Origin: Litoditis marina
Taxonomy: Eukaryota; Nematoda; Chromadorea; Rhabditida; Rhabditidae
Reading direction: 5' to 3'
DNA: 64,000 nt
NCBI GenBank assembly: GCA_964036275.1
Contig: OZ038433.1
Coordinates: 13,044,446-13,108,445 of the forward strand
How positions within the stretch are numbered: the stretch's first letter is position 1; every line of letters begins with the position of its first letter. The notes beneath the pieces are model-generated. The model worked only from the letters and a program-made list of their open reading frames with translations, was not told the origin of the DNA and made no database searches. The position numbers and the translations under genes were made by a program. Below, in pieces: positions 23,141 to 33,942 of the stretch.

Positions 23141-23156
23141 ACATCTTCGAAAAACA

Positions 23157-23307
23157 TTTGACCATGGCAAACCCAAATTTTGACCATGGCAAACCCAAAT
23201 TTTGACCATGGCATGCGTACACGCTGCCATGGTCAAAAAATGGATTTGCCATGGTCAAATCATTTGGGTTTGCCATGGTCAAATTTTGGGTTTACCATGG
23301 TCAAATT
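23157..23307. repeat. TTTGACCATGGCAAACCC inverted-repeat element, copy 1
   Basis: Several TTGACCATGGCAAACCC units in one direction face TTTGCCATGGTCAAA units in the other, so the whole 150 bp folds back. A shorter copy lies at 27209-27303. Confidence 0.88.
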
Positions 23308-24079
23308 GAAAACAATTGAAAATACTGAATTTCACTTTTGATTTCGCCGACAAAGCCTAACAATAATTTATTTGCATACAACACAGAATATAACAATCAG
23401 ACAATAAAAACAATATTAACAAATAATAAATAGATTATAACTGAACATGCTGTAAGAAAGTGAGAATCAAAAGAAGTTAATCGACATTTGGTCGTACGCC
23501 TAATATGAAACTTGTTGAAAAGATCACATATTGACAAAATAATCAAGAACAAACGTGAATAGGGAACATAATGACTGTTGGACAGCTATGATGAACGGCG
23601 CCTACTTATTTGCTGCACTCGCCCCTCTTGCCACATCATCTTTTTCACGTGAGGGTGAGACACTACTTTTCACGAGTAAAACGTGAAATCAAAAAGCATC
23701 CATGAAAATTCACTAACACTAACCAGTACAAAATCGTATGATACACATATTGTGTATGTCGCTTTCGCTTTTTCTCTTCGTAGTTAATGAATATATGTGT
23801 ATCAATTGAGAGTATCAATTGAGATCAGCAGACAAGGGCGAGCGCAGCACCGTTCCAGCAACAAGAAACAGAATAGGCGTGAAGCCCCGGGACCCCAACT
23901 GCTCAGTAGTTTGGACATGTGTTTTAAGTTATTGAAAAGATTCGAAACTGCAGTGAACTACCCGTAATGTGAACGAAACTCGTAGAAAAGAGAGAAGATA
24001 TTACAGGGGAAAATACTACAGAGCAATAATTCAGTTGTCTACAACTACAGCATGAAAAATACCAAAACAATACGATTGA

Positions 24080-24820
24080 TTAATAACCAAACCGTTGAGC
24101 AAAACGATCGATCCGTCGAGGAACCGGCTTCACAAGGCCCTTGGCGAGAAGGCTTTCGAATTTTTCCGCGAAGGCGGCAGACGAGCGGACGGTCTACTTG
24201 GGAAACGGTCAGACGGTGGTAGTAGTCAGAGAAAAGACCCGCAGGGTTCTCGACTCTGAAAAAAATATGATCAGATGGGGAGAAATAACAACAACGTATT
24301 TGCAAAAGCCACAATGGGAACTACGTATTTCCGACGGAGGACGTTTCTAACTTCTGAGCGATAAAGTGTACATTAAGCTGGACTGGATTTAAGTTAATCT
24401 GCTTCAAATTGTGTATTCATCAGGCCTAATTTACTGTCCAAAAGAACCACTTCTATAATAAGATATGAGAGTTAACTGATTGTTTTCAGGTTACCTCTTG
24501 ATTATTGGTAAGAAAATTTATACGAACGCATTTATGATTCATATTTAAGAGATCATTAGCTGCTTGGGAAATTCTCTATTTGAAGCCGAAAAACAACATG
24601 AAAAAGTATGTTCAGCAGCAAGCAGCCAGGCTGCCAGGTTTCAAAAAAATTAGAGAGGGGAGGGGGGTTGTCCGTAAACCACCAACTAGTGGCATTTGAA
24701 TAGTAACCAACCGGTGACGGCGCGAGTGGCTCATGTTCCGGCGACCAGACAGCCTCCCAAGACGAAACTGACCACGGAGACCACAACCAGTTTCCATATG
24801 GAAACCCCATCGAAGCACAT
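24080..24820 (-). CDS. Small predicted membrane or secreted protein, two exons, apparent frameshift
   Basis: A possible start at 24820 follows an acceptor-like TATATTCCAG by 17 bp, which would suit trans-splicing. It encodes a strongly hydrophobic N-terminus (IWKLVVVSVVSFVLGG) in well-biased codons. A second exon starts near 24255 after TTTTTTTCAG. Its first part is open in one frame (NPAGLFSDYYHRLTV) and its second part in the +1 frame (AAFAEKFESLLAKG), ending at TAA 24082-24080. Both parts look coding, so there is either a one-base indel near 24190 or a wrong splice model. The donor of exon 1 is not settled. Family not recognised. Confidence 0.4.
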
Positions 24821-24859
24821 ACTGGTAGACGTGGCCACTGGAATATAGTGTACATATTT

Positions 24860-25938
24860 GGTATTAACAGATAAACATATAACTAACCGTCAGAAAGTTT
24901 TCCGTACTCCGTGAGCTCGAATAGCCGTGTTAGTTGCTAATGAGCGGGTAACTTACACAAATGGTATTTTGTAACTCAAACAGCGAAATTCGAATTCGCT
25001 ATTTTACAAATTTACAAGGTCATAGGTCGGGTGCTGCACTAATAGTTGGCTATAACCCATTCATAAACGCAGACACGTTTGCGCAAGTGAGGATCATGAA
25101 AACCAACCTCAAGATGTAGCACTGCAGCTTGAACTCTCAGGAAAGTCACGTCCGGCCACCTCCTGCAATGAGCGGTAAGTTGGCGAATGATTTGAAATGA
25201 ACCGAATGATCACAGCACAACACAGCAAATACAACTTCCCGAATCACGATGACTGGCATCTTTACTAACCAGAAGGTTATTTCTACAATACAACTAACCG
25301 GGTTAGTGACTAACCTAACCGCGCGGTTAGCTAACCAAGCTGCATGACTAACCGAGACAAATGTCATGTCTGGCCTAAAATTTTGCCAGAACCCATTTAT
25401 AGCGCTCTACGATAGTTAGTGGGGGGGGGTCACTTATAACCATACACCAGCAAGGTTGTAAGAAAATATTCGAAAAATAAACTACTTTTTAGCCGAAAAG
25501 ATGAAAAGCTGTCTACTTTTTATAAAAATTCCTAAGTTTTTACGTGTTTACATCTGAAAACGAAATAATTTTCGTCGTCTAGTCAGACCTTGCTGGTGTA
25601 CGCTCATAATTCTATCCATCATATGCTTAACTAAACTACAATAGCAATAATAATTCTAATCAAATAAAACCACGCTGGCTATAACCAACTTACACAAAAA
25701 GAGATTAAAATAGGTAACACTTCGTGATTTTGCTTCAAAAAGATCTCCAGAGCTTCGAACATCGGCAGCAAAATTAAAAAGTCTGTTCAATATCAGAAAA
25801 AAACTAGTCTTTCTTAACCTCTTAACTTAATGCAAAGATGGTCCATTTTAGGAATAGTTTTAACGTATTGGTCTAGAGGCTTAAAAATGTACCTCAAAGC
25901 GACTTATTTACAATTAAATATCCGTTATTGCACGAAAT
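24860..25938. other. Non-coding stretch with GGTTAG-type repeats
   Basis: CGGTTAG/CTAACCG repeats lie at about 24880-25360. A segment starting GGCCTAAAATTTTGCC at about 25370 recurs at about 26645 (GGCCTAAAATTCTGCC). No coding signal. Confidence 0.45.
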
Positions 25939-25939
25939 T

Positions 25940-28823
25940 TTAGAATGTCTCACTCAAAAAGAGAAATAAAATACAGAAAACTAAACTAACCACCGAGGCC
26001 TCGATGGAATATCTTGCTGTATCCGACGTGAACATCCTCGCAAGAGATTTAGAGATTATTTCCTGTAACATTAACAAGTACAGGACAATCATCAACATAG
26101 CAAACAAAATATGAACTATCCAGAGCAACCAGCTGATGTTATACCTATGAAGGCACTGGGTTGGTAACACAAATGAATCTAAAATCATGTGAGCTCTGAT
26201 ATATGCAACGATTTAAAACAATTTTTGAGTGTATTTAAAGTTAAATGTGCTCACTAGTAGTGATGAAACTTTGAAAGAATTGATTTCACTTAGAAATTTT
26301 TTGAAGACCGAGTGTGCGCAGCGCGAGTGTTTGAACCAACCTTAATAAGTTGCACTCCAGATCAAATCCCGAAGTTCTGAGAAAGCCACGTCCGGGCGAA
26401 CTGAAATAAGCGTAGTCAGTACTCAATTTTAGACTAAGGAATATACAAATTCACTTATATTCAGTGAGTGCTAAAAACTAGCAGCAGAAATCAAAAGAAA
26501 AAGAGAGATAATAACATATAAATGCTTAAATTTCCAATTCTACTCCTAACAAGGAACATACTACTAATTTTAAGAACTGTAAAATAGAACGTCTCAACAC
26601 GTTACATCTTTCTCTGAAGTTAAATAACTAAAAAAAACATGTGTGGCCTAAAATTCTGCCTATAAACCTAATTCTAGCGCTCTACAATAGTTGATGAGGT
26701 TGGATTCACTAAAAATTCCATTGATCATAGGCTTAACTAAATTACAATAACAGAAATACTTAAATATATCCAATTTATATCAATAAAAATGAAAAATAGA
26801 AATTTTCGAATTTCGAAAATGAGCTCGAATAAAGGTCTAAAATGTACATAGTACGGTATAGGTGGGGCGCGGTTTGTGCTGCCAGTGAGCTTGCGACAGA
26901 GTGAAAATACAGGAAGCGAACCATTATTGAGAGAAATGTACTGTATTTATTATTGTAATAAGAAGTTACTTGAACATATTATTGTCATAGTTGCTGAAAT
27001 TGTACAGCTTATGACGTAGGACTACAAAAACAATTATAAAATGATCGTACTTGTGTTTACTTGTATTGTAATGATCTTATCAACGGGAGTTTTGCTTATC
27101 TAATTTATTATATAACTTTTCTTAAAGTTATAAATTCTAAACAACCGTTTTTGCTATTGAAGTGGTCTTGACCATTGTTTTCTTGGTTTTGAGCATTAGA
27201 TGTGTACATTTTGACCATGGCATTTCCAAACTTCCGATTTGACCATGGCAAACCCAAAAATGTGGGCGGGGCTTCAACATTTTGGGTTTGCCATGGTCAA
27301 CATTTTCTCAGAGATTGAGAGCTCACCAGTAGCTCATGAGACACCTCATGAGAAACTCATATGAACTTCTCATGAGATTGGAGGGATTGCTACGGCGCCA
27401 GGGTGACCACAATCATACTCTACTTTTCTCTTCATTTACCCATTTGAAGTGCCACATACTATGCGGAAATCACGTCTTGAATCGCGAATAAATATATTCT
27501 ATTTCATTCAATGTTTATAAGTTTGCTAGTTAACTCATTGTGAACCTTCAAATTCTCGAGCGCTGGTCGCTTATGAATGAGAACAGAAAAAAGGGTGAGG
27601 ATGAAAACGGAACTTATAGTTATCTTCCGCGGATTTTCGCTAGTTTTACAAGTAGTTTACAACTAAATTTGTTAGTTGCTCACCGACGTTGAACCATTTT
27701 ACTATCCTCACGAGAAGAAAAACCGATTACCAACCTTGTCCATATAGTTTCAAGAAGTAGTCAGTGTTGAAAATACCAATAATGAACTTGAAGACGGTAA
27801 CGGCACACCAGAACAGGAATTGTACGCCCTGCAGAAAATGTGTTGAAGAAAATGTTAATTGATATATTCTTGATTAGTGCCCTTTGCACTCGCAGGTTCA
27901 AGAAAAAAACTCACTTACTGAAGTTGTCCATCACTGTCAATAGAGAGAATTTCGAAATGGCGAAACCGCGCATAATCGTATACTCTGTTTCACCAATCAA
28001 TGGTCATCTACAGTAATTCGTACAATATTCAGGAGACCTTTTGCTAATGAACAATTTAATATTTTGCATTCAAACTTTCAGAGTTTGTAGAAGTAAGGAT
28101 GCAGAAAACACCACCAAAATTATGAGGAAAATCCGAAAGCGACAACATACCTAATTTTAACCTGGAAGTTGGAGCATATTACTGTAGAGGGTTACAAGTG
28201 GGTGAAACAAACTGTAATTCATGTACTGTGTTGTTCGATAGCTTGTCAAATTTGAACTGGTAAACAATGTTTAGTGGGTAAGTACACATTCTCTCCTTGC
28301 ACACAACGATATATATATATATGTATATATATATGAGCGTCTCTTTGATCTGAACGAGCTTTTGCTGAAAATTATATGATTCTCGTTCTCTTACCGAAAT
28401 GATGACAATAGGCCACATCCACCGCTGTTTCTCTTTTTTCAATGCATAAAGGGTGACCAGTAGGAGCAGTAAATGAGGCACTGAAATTGACGATTCGTAG
28501 TTTGATCTCGTGACACAGCAAAAATCAAGAATTACAACCAGAGCCCAACAGATTCAAAGTACAAAAAACGCAGAGAAGAGCAAAATCCGAAGAATTAGAA
28601 AAGTTTGTGAATCGAGAATAAGACCGTTTTTCTTCAAGTATTTGTTCTGAAAATAAATTCGTATTCTACACGTCAACCTCGAGTCAATTACAAGTTGAAC
28701 CTCGAAAACTTAAATAATGAAAATGTGAACCATACCGAAGAAAAATATCCACCACGGAAATAGACACATCAGATAAATCGGAATCGCAATGAGGTCGAGA
28801 ATTATGAAGAATTTGGCCACATT
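25940..28823 (-). CDS. Predicted four- or five-pass membrane protein, partial model
   Basis: Four exons link in phase on the minus strand: 28823-28736, 28480-28395, 27828-27731 and 26144-25991. The last is open on to a TAA at about 25940, which would add another hydrophobic stretch. Each exon carries about one transmembrane segment: FFIILDLIAIPIYLMCLF, LLLLLVTLYAL, FLFWCAVTVFKFIIGIF and LLWIVHILFAMLMIVLYLL. Short basic loops lie between them (KKEKQRW). This resembles the four-helix membrane proteins that are numerous in nematodes, but I do not recognise the family. The start codon is not found. The 3' end may be at 25940 or may continue to other exons. Confidence 0.65.
26200..27208. other. 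Intron of the membrane protein gene, no extra exon seen
   Basis: AT-rich sequence between exons at 26144 and 27731, with the repeat at about 26645 noted above. No additional transmembrane exon could be fitted in phase. Confidence 0.4.
27209..27303. repeat. TTTGACCATGGCAAACCC element, copy 2
   Basis: TTTTGACCATGGCA at the left, GGGTTTGCCATGGTCAA at the right. Confidence 0.8.
27327..27402. repeat. CATGAG foldback MITE, copy 4 (half)
   Basis: It has CTCATGAGACACCTCATGAG and the right end GGGATTGCTACGGCGCCAG. The left end is missing. Confidence 0.7.
27979..28216. repeat. TATAGT...GTTTCACC MITE, copy 3
   Basis: TATACTCTGTTTCACCAATC at the left, GGGTGAAACAAACTGTA at the right, with CTACAGTAATTCG and TTACTGTAGAGGGTTA internally. 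It is in a membrane-protein intron. Confidence 0.82.
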
Positions 28824-29094
28824 CTGAAAGATTTTCCGTTTTACTTTCATAGACTTTACATAACGTATGTGAAAGTGTCTGACTTATCCATCACAAATTA
28901 ACTACACTTTTTCTTGAATCTCTAGTTTAACTCTCTATCTAGCGTTTCGGAGTGTGGTGTGACACCAACTGCATGAAGATCGGTGATATTGAAGGTGAAT
29001 GAAGTGAAAAACATGTCTTCAAATTCTTATATTATGGAAATGAAAGCGCACGATAGCGCAATGATAACCAGTAACGACACATAGGTCTCGAATA

Positions 29095-29232
29095 GGACTG
29101 TTCAAGTCGAACTCGAAACTTGACTCGACTCGAAAAAAGTTTTTCGAGTCGAGTTGAACTCGAAAACCCGAAGTTTCGCAAAAGTCGAAAAGTCGAAAAG
29201 TCGAAATTTTGAATTCGGTTAACAACCTCAGT
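29095..29232. repeat. TTCGAG-rich element, copy 2
   Basis: Dense CGAGTCGAG, ACTCGAAA and AAAGTCGAAA units, as in the copy at 18017. Confidence 0.65.
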
Positions 29233-29354
29233 TTCGAACAACATCTCCAACAACCCACCAGTACGTGGAAGGAGCCTCTGGCGCATCTGTAGTTCGGATT
29301 CTCCTCCTCGTAGTCCACGTCGTGGTTGAAAAGACTAGTGAAATATTGGGGAAG

Positions 29355-29455
29355 GGGGACGGAATCGAACTGGATCATCTAGAACAGAAATATTACACGG
29401 AATCATTCTGTTGTGTGAATTCAATGAGTGGTTATCTTGCTCCTTAGACCACAGA
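29355..29455 (-). pseudogene. tRNA-like sequence
   Basis: On the minus strand, CTGTGGTCTAAGGAGCAAG resembles an A box and CAGTTCGATTCC a B box, but they are about 65 bp apart, with an expanded middle. Probably tRNA-derived. Confidence 0.4.
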
Positions 29456-29520
29456 GACAGGTAAGATAAATATACTGGATTGTACCTTTTTGTGAATTAA
29501 AATTTCAACACGTATTTTCT

Positions 29521-29925
29521 GCTCAGACAGAACCCGGGGTAGTTAGAGGGGTACATAAGAGGGCGTGGCTTATTGGCTCAGGCCCGGCTCGAAAAATCAA
29601 TGCCATGCGCTAGTTTTTGAGTCTTCATTGCGACAAAACTGCGGTTTCGAGTGGATGAAACTGAATTTTGAGTTAAAAAATGAAAATTCGTGAGAAAAGT
29701 TGATCTAAATACATATATTTCTTCATTTTTTGTTGAAAGATGACGAAGTTTCGTTTTTGAAATATGGGACTTAGGGGGGTACTTAGTCCGGAGTTCGTTA
29801 CCGCAAGGCTTGGTACCAGATTTACCACGGCTAAGTTCCATGAGATCTGTCATAGTGGTCGTGTAAGTTCGATACAAAGTCACGTGAAATGTGGACAGCT
29901 GTACCATGAGAATTATCACGGGTTT
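29521..29925 (-). repeat. Dispersed repeat, long copy
   Basis: It contains CAGAACCCGGGGTAGTTAGA and, 300 bp on, CATGAGAATTATCACGG-like sequence. It is the reverse of the copy at 51927-52263. Confidence 0.7.
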
Positions 29926-30102
29926 CCAAATACTGACGTTTCTAGCATTTTTTACGTGATGATAATTTGACCAACAGCCGAATAATCTTGGAAATTGAAT
30001 GAAGAAAAACACTACTTGAAATGTACAGTTACCATATTGAAATGAAAGAAAAAATGAAAACGAGTCATTGATTTTTTGTGTTCGTACTACGAGGGGCGAT
30101 AG

Positions 30103-30340
30103 TATAGTCTGTTTCACCGATCGATGTACTCCTACAGTAATCCGTCAATTATTCAAGGGGGTGTTTTCTTATGAAAAAGTCAATACTTTGGTTTCAAATT
30201 TTCAGAGTTAGTAGTAGTAAACATTCAGAAGACATAAATCAACATTTTGAGGCGTTCTGAACACGCTAACATACCAAAGTTTGACCTGGAAGAGGTAGCA
30301 GATTACTGTAGAGGGTTATAAGTGGGTGGAACAAACTATA
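30103..30340. repeat. TATAGTCTGTTTCACC MITE, copy 4
   Basis: TATAGTCTGTTTCACCGATC at the left, GGGTGGAACAAACTATA at the right. It is very close in sequence to copy 1 at 19765. Confidence 0.9.
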
Positions 30341-30918
30341 ACAACGCGCGACAAATAGAGAAATACGTCACCGCACCACTGGATGATCATGATTTGATGA
30401 GACGTGAGGTATTTCGGTGATCGCTAATTAGAAGAGAATGTTTCTGTACTTTTTCATATATTATTTTGTTTCCTTATTTCTGAAATAATTTTGGTTATGA
30501 AGAACAAAATCAATATTATGCAGTGTATTTGTTGACAAAAAAACAGAATACGTGGTTTTCATTGGAAATGACGCGTTGATGAAAACATGAACATTCGTGA
30601 GGTAAACGCCATTTCAAGAATTTATTTCCTGAGTGAATTAAGCAATAAAACATCGAACCAAAAGTATAAAATAAGGTTGATTACGGGTGTGTGTTGTGGC
30701 ATTTTTCGAATGCGCGACGAGAAAGTGAAATCGCGTCAAAACAGGTTGGCATCGAGAGGAAATTAGGGAAAACAACAGAAGAACTAATTGGAAAAGTTCA
30801 CGAAATATGTGATTATTAACAACGTTGTACACAAAACAAACTACGGAGCTTTTTCTATTCTATAAAACAATTTTATATTACTTTTACGTACTTTTGTAAA
30901 CTAATCAATCGATAGGAT

Positions 30919-31255
30919 AATTAGTATAAAAAACGGGTGTAAAGAAAGTGAAGATTAGTTTTGGATGAAACGTGTACAAGAAATATGAAAGAAGTCCAAT
31001 AAAATATTTTCAAGAAAAGGCTGCTAATCTCGCTCGGTTTAAAATTTCAAAACAAAATGAATACTGAGTTTTTGTTACCGAAAAGAAAACTTCTGACTGC
31101 GACTCACAATGATCTAAGCTTACACTTTTTTTCAAGAAAAGCGAGATTAGCAGCCTTTTCCTCAAAATAATTTATTGGCATTCTTTCATATTTCTTGTAC
31201 ACTTTTCATCCAAAACTAATCTTCACTTTCTTTACACCCGTTTTTGATACTAATT
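30919..31255. repeat. 342-bp family inverted-repeat element, copy 2
   Basis: AATTAGTATAAAAAACGGGT at the left and its inverse (with GATACTAATT) at the right. The arms are about 115 bp and the loop matches copy 1 at 1411. Confidence 0.88.
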
Positions 31256-31378
31256 GAACTTTTTTTCTATAGTTACGAAGGCTGACATACCCGAAACATA
31301 CGTATACGTCAACTTTTTTATAGCGTTTCAACAATGTAAGATTTTTTTGAATTAAGTGAATGTAGACGGACACTTTGG

Positions 31379-31379
<1 letters not shown>

Positions 31380-31410
<31 letters not shown>

Positions 31411-31411
31411 C
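31380..31411. repeat. (CGC)n microsatellite
   Basis: About ten CGC/GCC triplets in a row in otherwise AT-rich sequence. No exon signal around it. Confidence 0.9.
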
Positions 31412-32066
31412 CACACGGAAGCCATTTTTGAGACGTTGGGCCCTCTAACTCCTCTCAACAAATTTTACTTGGAACGTGAACTTAATGTCTTGTAGACGTG
31501 TTGCCCTTTCAGTGATTCATGCAAATATCTAATAAAATGGTCGACGTACTTTGAAGAAAAATGTAATAAAGTGTTTTGGATGTTTTGGAATGTCTGCAGA
31601 CCTCTGAACAAAAACGAATCTGCGCAGCGCTACGCGCTGCGCCCGACTATGTGGATCGAAAACTTCGTCGCCTGAAAAAAAATCGGAAAATTTACAGGAA
31701 TTTTGTTAGTATATTCAAAATTGAGAATAAACAACCAAAAACTAGTTTATTCGACGGAAAACGGTAAAATACTTTTCTCGCACTTTGTTTGGGAAGCTGT
31801 TCATTAACAGTTGAACCCCGAAAACTTCCGTACGAAAATAATCCTCTGTGTACACAAAAATGGTACAGTTTAAACTAAACAGAAAGCAACAACTTATGTT
31901 TACTATCGTATTACCACACACATTCTGGAGTTATTCAACTTTTTCAAGATATAAAAAAGGACTCAAATTGTCTTCATCAGTTTTTCACAGACTACTCCGA
32001 AATTACACACATCAGAGAACAATGCCGAAATTCCGTAACATTCTAATAATTTGTTTGTTTAATAAA

Positions 32067-32222
32067 TCCGTTATCCTGTTTCCATCCCAATACTCTACGT
32101 GTATTCTATTCAGGTAACCAGTCACTTTTCTATCTGGTCTAGTGGCAACTGGTCGATCGACCGAGTCTCCGTTATCCTGTTTCCATCCCAATACTCTACG
32201 TGTATTCCATTCAGGTAACCAG
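32067..32222 (+). repeat. Short direct duplication with tRNA-like spacer
   Basis: A 54-bp segment starting CCGTTATCCTGTTTCCATCC occurs at about 32067 and 32169. The spacer has TCTGGTCTAGTGGCAACTGG, like a tRNA A box. SINE-like sequence with an AATAAATATG end follows at about 32395-32500. Confidence 0.6.
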
Positions 32223-32692
32223 GCCGTGACGAGATGTAAAGTCCTGGCCACGAGCGACTGGGAAACGCTGGCCAGAATTCCCAACAGGAATGCATTTTCA
32301 CAGTCAATTCGTCGTCAGTTGGTTCTACTGTCGTTTTTGGCATGTCACTGGATCTATGTCTTAGAACATACGAATGTCCACCATGAGGAATCAACTGTAC
32401 CACTACTGCAAAAGAAGACGTTTTGACGATAATGTGATATGTATGATGATCACCGCCTCGAAACGACGCGAAGTGAAACAATAAATATGATATGTAAAAT
32501 ATATGTAAATAAATGGTATTTCGAATTGGAGAATTATTGAATCAATGTCTTCCCACTTGCTGTTTTCTGAGAACAATCGAGTTTCTATTGTTCTCATTGT
32601 TTTCATAATTCGCACTTCAAACTATTGCTTTGTGTTCCAATGTAAGTTACAAATGCAAAGAAATATAATATCTCAAACTAAATGAACTAATA

Positions 32693-33090
32693 TATTAGGT
32701 TATTTATTTGAACAAAATATATTGTGTCATTAGGACGTTTTGGGTGTTATTGTTATATGAATGTGCTCAGTAAAAGATGTACTCAAAAATCGTTTCGACC
32801 CTGATTCAACCAGCTTTCGAGCTTGAAAACGTGCAATGAAGTAAAAGCAATGTCCATTTCTCTCAATTCATCGTAAGAAGACGGTCAGTAAGTCTTTTCG
32901 TCCTGTTTTCATTTTCTCAGAGGGGTTCAACTGATGATGACCCAACCCTCTGAGAAAAACAACCCAAAAATTGAATCAGGGTCGAAACGATTTTTGAGTA
33001 CATCTTTTACTGAGCATATTCATATAACAATAACACCCAAAACGTCCTAATGACACAATATATTTTGTTCAAATAAATAACCTAATATAT
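32693..33090. repeat. 398-bp foldback element
   Basis: The left arm begins at TATTAGGTTATTTATTTGAA and the right arm is its inverse, each about 115 bp. Between them lies the CTCAGAGGGGTTCAAC hairpin also found at 17450. Confidence 0.88.
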
Positions 33091-33180
33091 ACTTTCTAAA
33101 GCGTGTTTCCCTTGAGTTGGTTTGGCGAAATCGCCCCAGCTGCCTTTCACCATTTAAAATGGTAGGTGGAAACACGTATA

Positions 33181-33412
33181 CCAGCTTTCGAGCTTGAAAA
33201 CGTGCAATGAAGTAAAAGCAATGTCCATTTCTCTCAATTCATCGTAAGAAGACGGTCAGTAAGTCTTTTCGTCCTGTTTTCATTTTCTCAGAGGGGTTCA
33301 ACTGATGATGACCCAACCCTCTGAGAAAAACAACCCAAAAATCGTCTTGAATCAGGGTCGAAACGATTTTTGAGTACATCTTTTACTGAGCACATTCATA
33401 TAACAATAAATG
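33181..33412 (+). repeat. Partial duplicate of the preceding foldback element
   Basis: It repeats the element from CCAGCTTTCGAGCTTGAAAA through GAGCACATTCATATAAC, matching 32812-33025 with small indels. It may be a tandem rearrangement product. Confidence 0.82.
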
Positions 33413-33942
33413 AACTAAGTTAATTATCACATGAAGGTGAATAAACGTGCACTCTATCTATGCACGTGTCTGCAAAAATTTTCACAGGTTAAGATCAATT
33501 TGAATAGAAATATACTGAACTGATCATTAATCCACATTTTCATATAGGAACTGTTCTGAAATAGAGATTAAACCGACAATTTTCACATTTTTATTAAATT
33601 TCAGAGCAAAGGCACAAATTGGCCAAATATACAACGAGCCTCGGGAATTCACAACAAATCTCGGTCAGCAGAACATAGAATCACATTAGATGAACAAAAT
33701 AGAGAAAATAGGGTAAAGTAAGGAAATTTTGATACATCAACCTGATCAAATAAGTGTATCTAATGCGGTTATCTGAAATTTCAAGCCAGCCGTGCAGTTT
33801 ATTACAAATAAAAAGTGAAGTGTAGAGTGTCGTTTTTCTCTCGGGATCCGTTTCGAGTTTGAATTTACGGTTCCGGAAAACCAAATTGAACATTTTTTTT
33901 ATCATTTTTTTCCTCATTTAACTCGAAACTTGTAACTTGTTT

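Larger units (their letters stand above)
28824..33942. other. Long region without a recognised gene
   Basis: Filled by repeats: TTCGAG element, tRNA-like sequence, dispersed repeat, MITE copy 4, 337-bp inverted-repeat element, CGC microsatellite, a short tandem duplication and a large foldback element, listed separately. Small open frames (for example 31576-31767) lack splice or family support. Confidence 0.55.

Noticed and set aside
23591..23690. Short plus-strand frame with a signal-like N-terminus
   Set aside because: About 30 codons, with no donor or family support.
24741..25991. Joining the four-helix protein exon at 25991 to the hydrophobic exon at 24837
   Set aside because: Phases do not match (0 against 1), and the downstream exon has its own acceptor-proximal Met.
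31576..31767. 63-codon open frame rich in Arg/Lys
   Set aside because: Short, AT-rich codons at the end, no splice or regulatory support.
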